DNA from: Eudorina sp. 2006-703-Eu-15 | Taxonomy: Eukaryota; Chlorophyta; Chlorophyceae; Chlamydomonadales; Volvocaceae | Assembly: GCA_003117195.1 (NCBI GenBank) | Contig: BDSI01000013.1 | Span: 1,025,146 to 1,089,145 of the forward strand | Reading direction: 5' to 3' | Length of the DNA: 64,000 bases | In this document: positions 61,383-64,000 of the stretch, piece after piece | Layout of the letters: the number at the start of each line of letters is the position of its first letter | Numbering within the stretch: the first letter of the stretch is position 1 | The notes under the pieces: generated by a model | What the model was told of the DNA's origin: nothing | The model's input: the letters and a program-made list of their open reading frames with translations, nothing else | Databases searched by the model: none | Translations under genes and position numbers: made by a program

Positions 61383-64000
61383 ATGCGTAACAGGATGGGG
61401 AGCAGAGCTCCTTTCTCCATCGCGGTAGGTTTGCTTGTCTCGGCAACGGGTGGGCGATGCCATCCGCTGACCTCAACCCTACCACTGCCGTGTGCGGCAC
61501 AGGTGCCCGAGGGGGTCCACAGGTCTCCGATTGGCCACTGCCACAGCTTCCAGCCATACGACCGCGGCCGCTTGGCCCCCAGATAGGAACCGATGCCAAA
61601 GCTACCGGCCCAGCCCACACCGATGCCCTCACCAGCGGGCCGCAGGGCGCGAAGCCGCCTGCCGGGGCGGGGAAATCCGCCGCTGCTGCTGTGGATGACG
61701 ACGATGAGGTGGGGCTGCATCGGTGGCCGGCTGCTGCCTGAAGGCAATGGACCTGGGCGGTCCAAGACCAGGGGAAACGGAATCCGGGGGCCTTCCACGT
61801 CTGGTGTACGCAGTGGGCCAGGCCGCGCAGGACCGGTTCCAGAGCCGCAACTGTCCCATCCTGTTGTGAGCTCGCGGCTCAAAAGTAGCAGGGCTGACTT
61901 AGGTTGACAGGGCACAGGGCATGTGACAACACCGCCTGATAAACCAGGCCGGTGTCGCTGGGCGGTCTGACACGACATGGGCCCGTGGGAGCGCAAGCGG
62001 GACCCAACGCGGACAGGGGGCGCAGTCGGCTGGGCCAGGGGGATCCGGTGCAAGGCAGTGACTGCGGGGAAGGAGGCGGCCACGGGCCGTAGCGCGGGGC
62101 CCCGGAGAGTTCGCCCCTGACGGCGCGGCTGAGACCGGGCGGCGGCTTCCCTGTCTGTGGGAAATGCCCCTCTGCAATCCCATGGACAGGGAACCCGCAC
62201 GATGTCAGCCACACTGTCAGGGGAGGGGCCAACCCTCCGGGGCATCGCAGCCTTCCTACCAGCGGGGCGCCGAGGACTCCACGCGGGTTGTCCTCGCCGC
62301 CAGCCGCGCATACCGGCATTCGCTCCCGGGATGGGAGGTCAGAGCCTCCCTGGACTTGCTGGCCCGCGCAGGAGACCTTCTTCGAGCGGCTGGCCAACAG
62401 CGCGTTCGTGGAGCGCGTGAACGTCATCACGGACCGCGTCTTCCAGAACTACGTCGTGGCGGTGATGATGGACGTGGTGGGCGTGCTGGTCTTCTTCTTC
62501 GACATATACACGGACGCGCTGGTCGTGGATGTGAGTGGCGGCAGGCCCGCAGGGGCGGTGGTGGCAAGGCGCGGCATCGGCGTGAATGTCGTGAATGGCG
62601 GGACGGCAAACGGGATGGCACAGGCTGGCGCAAGACTGTCCATCCGCCAGTGGCGCGGGGCTGATTCCCTGGCGCCCGGGCGCCCCGTGTTTCTTTTCAA
62701 GCCTCCCGCCTCTCCCCGTCGCTGGCGATCTACGGTACTGTACCGTGTTCCAATCGGCCGTGGGGTTGCTCTGGCAGCAGCGCAGCTTCACAATGTCTAC
62801 CAATGTCCTATATCCCCCTTCACCCTATACCCAATTTTCTATATCCTCCCCCCGCCGCCTCGCAGGCTCTGTCCCGGACGGAGCACACCAACTGGATGAT
62901 CGCGACGCTGGTCTTCATCCTGTGGCATTACGTCATCATGGCGGTGCTGGTGACCGCCTACCTGAAGCGCACCACCACCAAGCTGAACGTGCTGGTGGGC
63001 GACGAAGGGGTTTTGGGGAGGGGGAGGGGCCGGATTGGGGCTGGACCGGGCTGCGACGGGGGCTCAGGGCGGGCGGGGCGCGGCTGGATTTGGGTCGCGG
63101 CCTTAGAGAACTCCACCGCTGCGGCCCGCATGCGTCCGGGCCGCTGTGGACACAGACTGGGGGAACATCGCCGGCCTACCTTCCACGGCGGCTCGCCGTC
63201 CGCAGGCTCGTTCCACCACGGGCCCCTCCTCCTCCTTCTGCGCTTGACGAGTCATTGCACTCCAGAATTGCAAAGTAAATTCATTGCGCTCCAGAAGTGC
63301 GGATACATGGGGCACGACGTAAGGGACAGGACTCGACAGGGCCTCCAGACGTGTCTGGCGTGCAGCCCTGTCCCGTCCCTCACACACCCCACGTCGTGCC
63401 TCATCCGCCACCTCGGCCCATGGAGGAGCTGTCCGCGACCGTGTGCCGGCGGCAATTCACACGGTCGCCGGCCCGATTCATGGCGGGGCCCTATTGCCCT
63501 TGTTGTCCCCGTCCGCGCTCCCTCAGGGCCTGGAGGAGCGCGACTCGGCGGTGGGCGGCGCGGCGGTGCTGGGCTCCGGGCGGCGCCACCGGTGGCTGCT
63601 GTTCGTGCCGGTGGCGGTCCTGGGCGTGGCGCTGCTGGACGTCGCCATGCTCTTCACCTCCATCTTGCCCATCGCGTTCCCGCGCCTTTTCGTCAACTTC
63701 TCCTCCTTCCTGTCCAACTACACCTTCTCCAGGTGGGTGCGGGCTGGCCGGCCGTGCGATGTGGATGCAGTGTCCCGGCAGCGGGCCGGCCGGTTGGGCG
63801 CGGCGCGGGGCGGGGGAGGGGGGGGCGTCATCCGCGACCTGCGGGGGAAAGGGCCACCGCTGGAGGAGCGGCCTGCATGGCTGCATGCGCGATTTTGGGA
63901 CCGGGTCTGGCAGGGCCGTCCCTCCGTCCGTCCGTTGTCAACCTGGCCGCGGAACTGGCATGTCACTCCCTACCCGTCCCTCCCCGGGTTTGGTGTTTTC
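61383..64000 (+). CDS. Multi-pass membrane protein of unknown function (3' end outside window)
   Basis: Secure exons: 62372-62530, 62866-62994, 63527-63732 (phase 2 at its end, so the gene continues). Proposed 5' exons: 61383-61424 (MRNRMGSRAPFSIA|GTAGGT) and 61523-61708 (ending AVDDDDE|GTGGGG). Phase fits throughout and gives about 241 residues so far. Hydrophobic segments: NYVVAVMMDVVGVLVFFFDI, WMIATLVFILWHYVIMAVLV and RWLLFVPVAVLGVALLDVAM, roughly residues 102-120, 139-161 and 195-223, with an Arg/Lys-rich loop (YLKRTTTK) after the second. The FDIYTDALV pattern in the first helix faintly recalls XK-related scramblase proteins, but this is not a firm match. The two 5' exons are inferred and could be wrong. 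Confidence 0.6.
62771..62810 (-). repeat. Intronic repeat family, reverse copy before a 3' splice site
   Basis: CTGGCAGCAGCGCAGCTTCA followed by CAATGTCTACCAATGTCCTA, 55 bp before exon 4 of the membrane-protein gene. It is a full-length reverse complement of the 30872 copy. Confidence 0.85.

Noticed and set aside
61355..62311. 318-codon minus-strand open frame opposite the membrane-protein 5' exons
   Set aside because: No recognised motif and composition typical of antisense GC-rich DNA; the plus strand offers in-phase exons with good donors. Kept only as an alternative if the 5' exons prove wrong.

Overview
The window is nuclear DNA of a volvocine green alga (Chlamydomonadales, the Chlamydomonas/Volvox group). 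The evidence is high GC with strongly GC-biased third codon positions, genes split into many small exons by repeat-rich introns, an intronless divergent H2A/H2B pair with histone-type 3' hairpins, a ciliary central-apparatus gene, and a CDK with the helix motif SDSTIRE that I associate with algal CDKG1. I cannot assign the genus. Gene models were built by hand from reading frame, GT-AG splice sites, exon phase and family similarity; every accepted model stays in frame across all its junctions.

Layout. 1-3931 (-): a flavin disulfide reductase of the CoA-disulfide reductase type, cut by the left edge. 5448-5840 (-) and 6148-6636 (+): histones H2A and H2B sharing a 307-bp promoter, each ending in the same 16-nt hairpin. 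6915-10127 (-): calcineurin-like metallophosphoesterase with a TPR-like N-terminus. 12730-17706 (-): nucleoside hydrolase of the plant URH1 type. 18174-22520 (+): CDKG1-like kinase, head to head with the hydrolase. 27910-39866 (+): CFAP74/FAP74, complete, 19 exons, about 1999 residues. 47410-50990 (-): leucine-zipper (bZIP-like) protein. About 52.9-55.7 kb: decayed Ty3/Gypsy-type retroelement material. 57184-60964 (-): phosphoglycolate-phosphatase-like HAD enzyme with a probable chloroplast transit peptide. 61383 to the right edge (+): multi-pass membrane protein of unknown function, head to head with the phosphatase.

The genes do not form a pathway. The real functional units are the two histone genes (nucleosome core, S-phase expression). 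CDKG1 (cell-size control of division in Chlamydomonas) and CFAP74 (C1d projection of the ciliary central pair) are neighbours without obvious functional coupling. Long gene-poor stretches are 10.1-12.7, 22.5-27.9, 39.9-47.4 and 51.0-52.7 kb.

The most interesting signal is not a gene. A short repeat family (core GGAAATTGGTAGACAT, sometimes followed by CTGCGCTGCTGCCAG) recurs in introns of five genes. Read in the direction of transcription, the forward form lies near 5' splice sites and the complementary form near 3' splice sites. One CFAP74 intron carries both, like the terminal inverted repeats of a MITE or introner element. Two further short intronic families were also seen.
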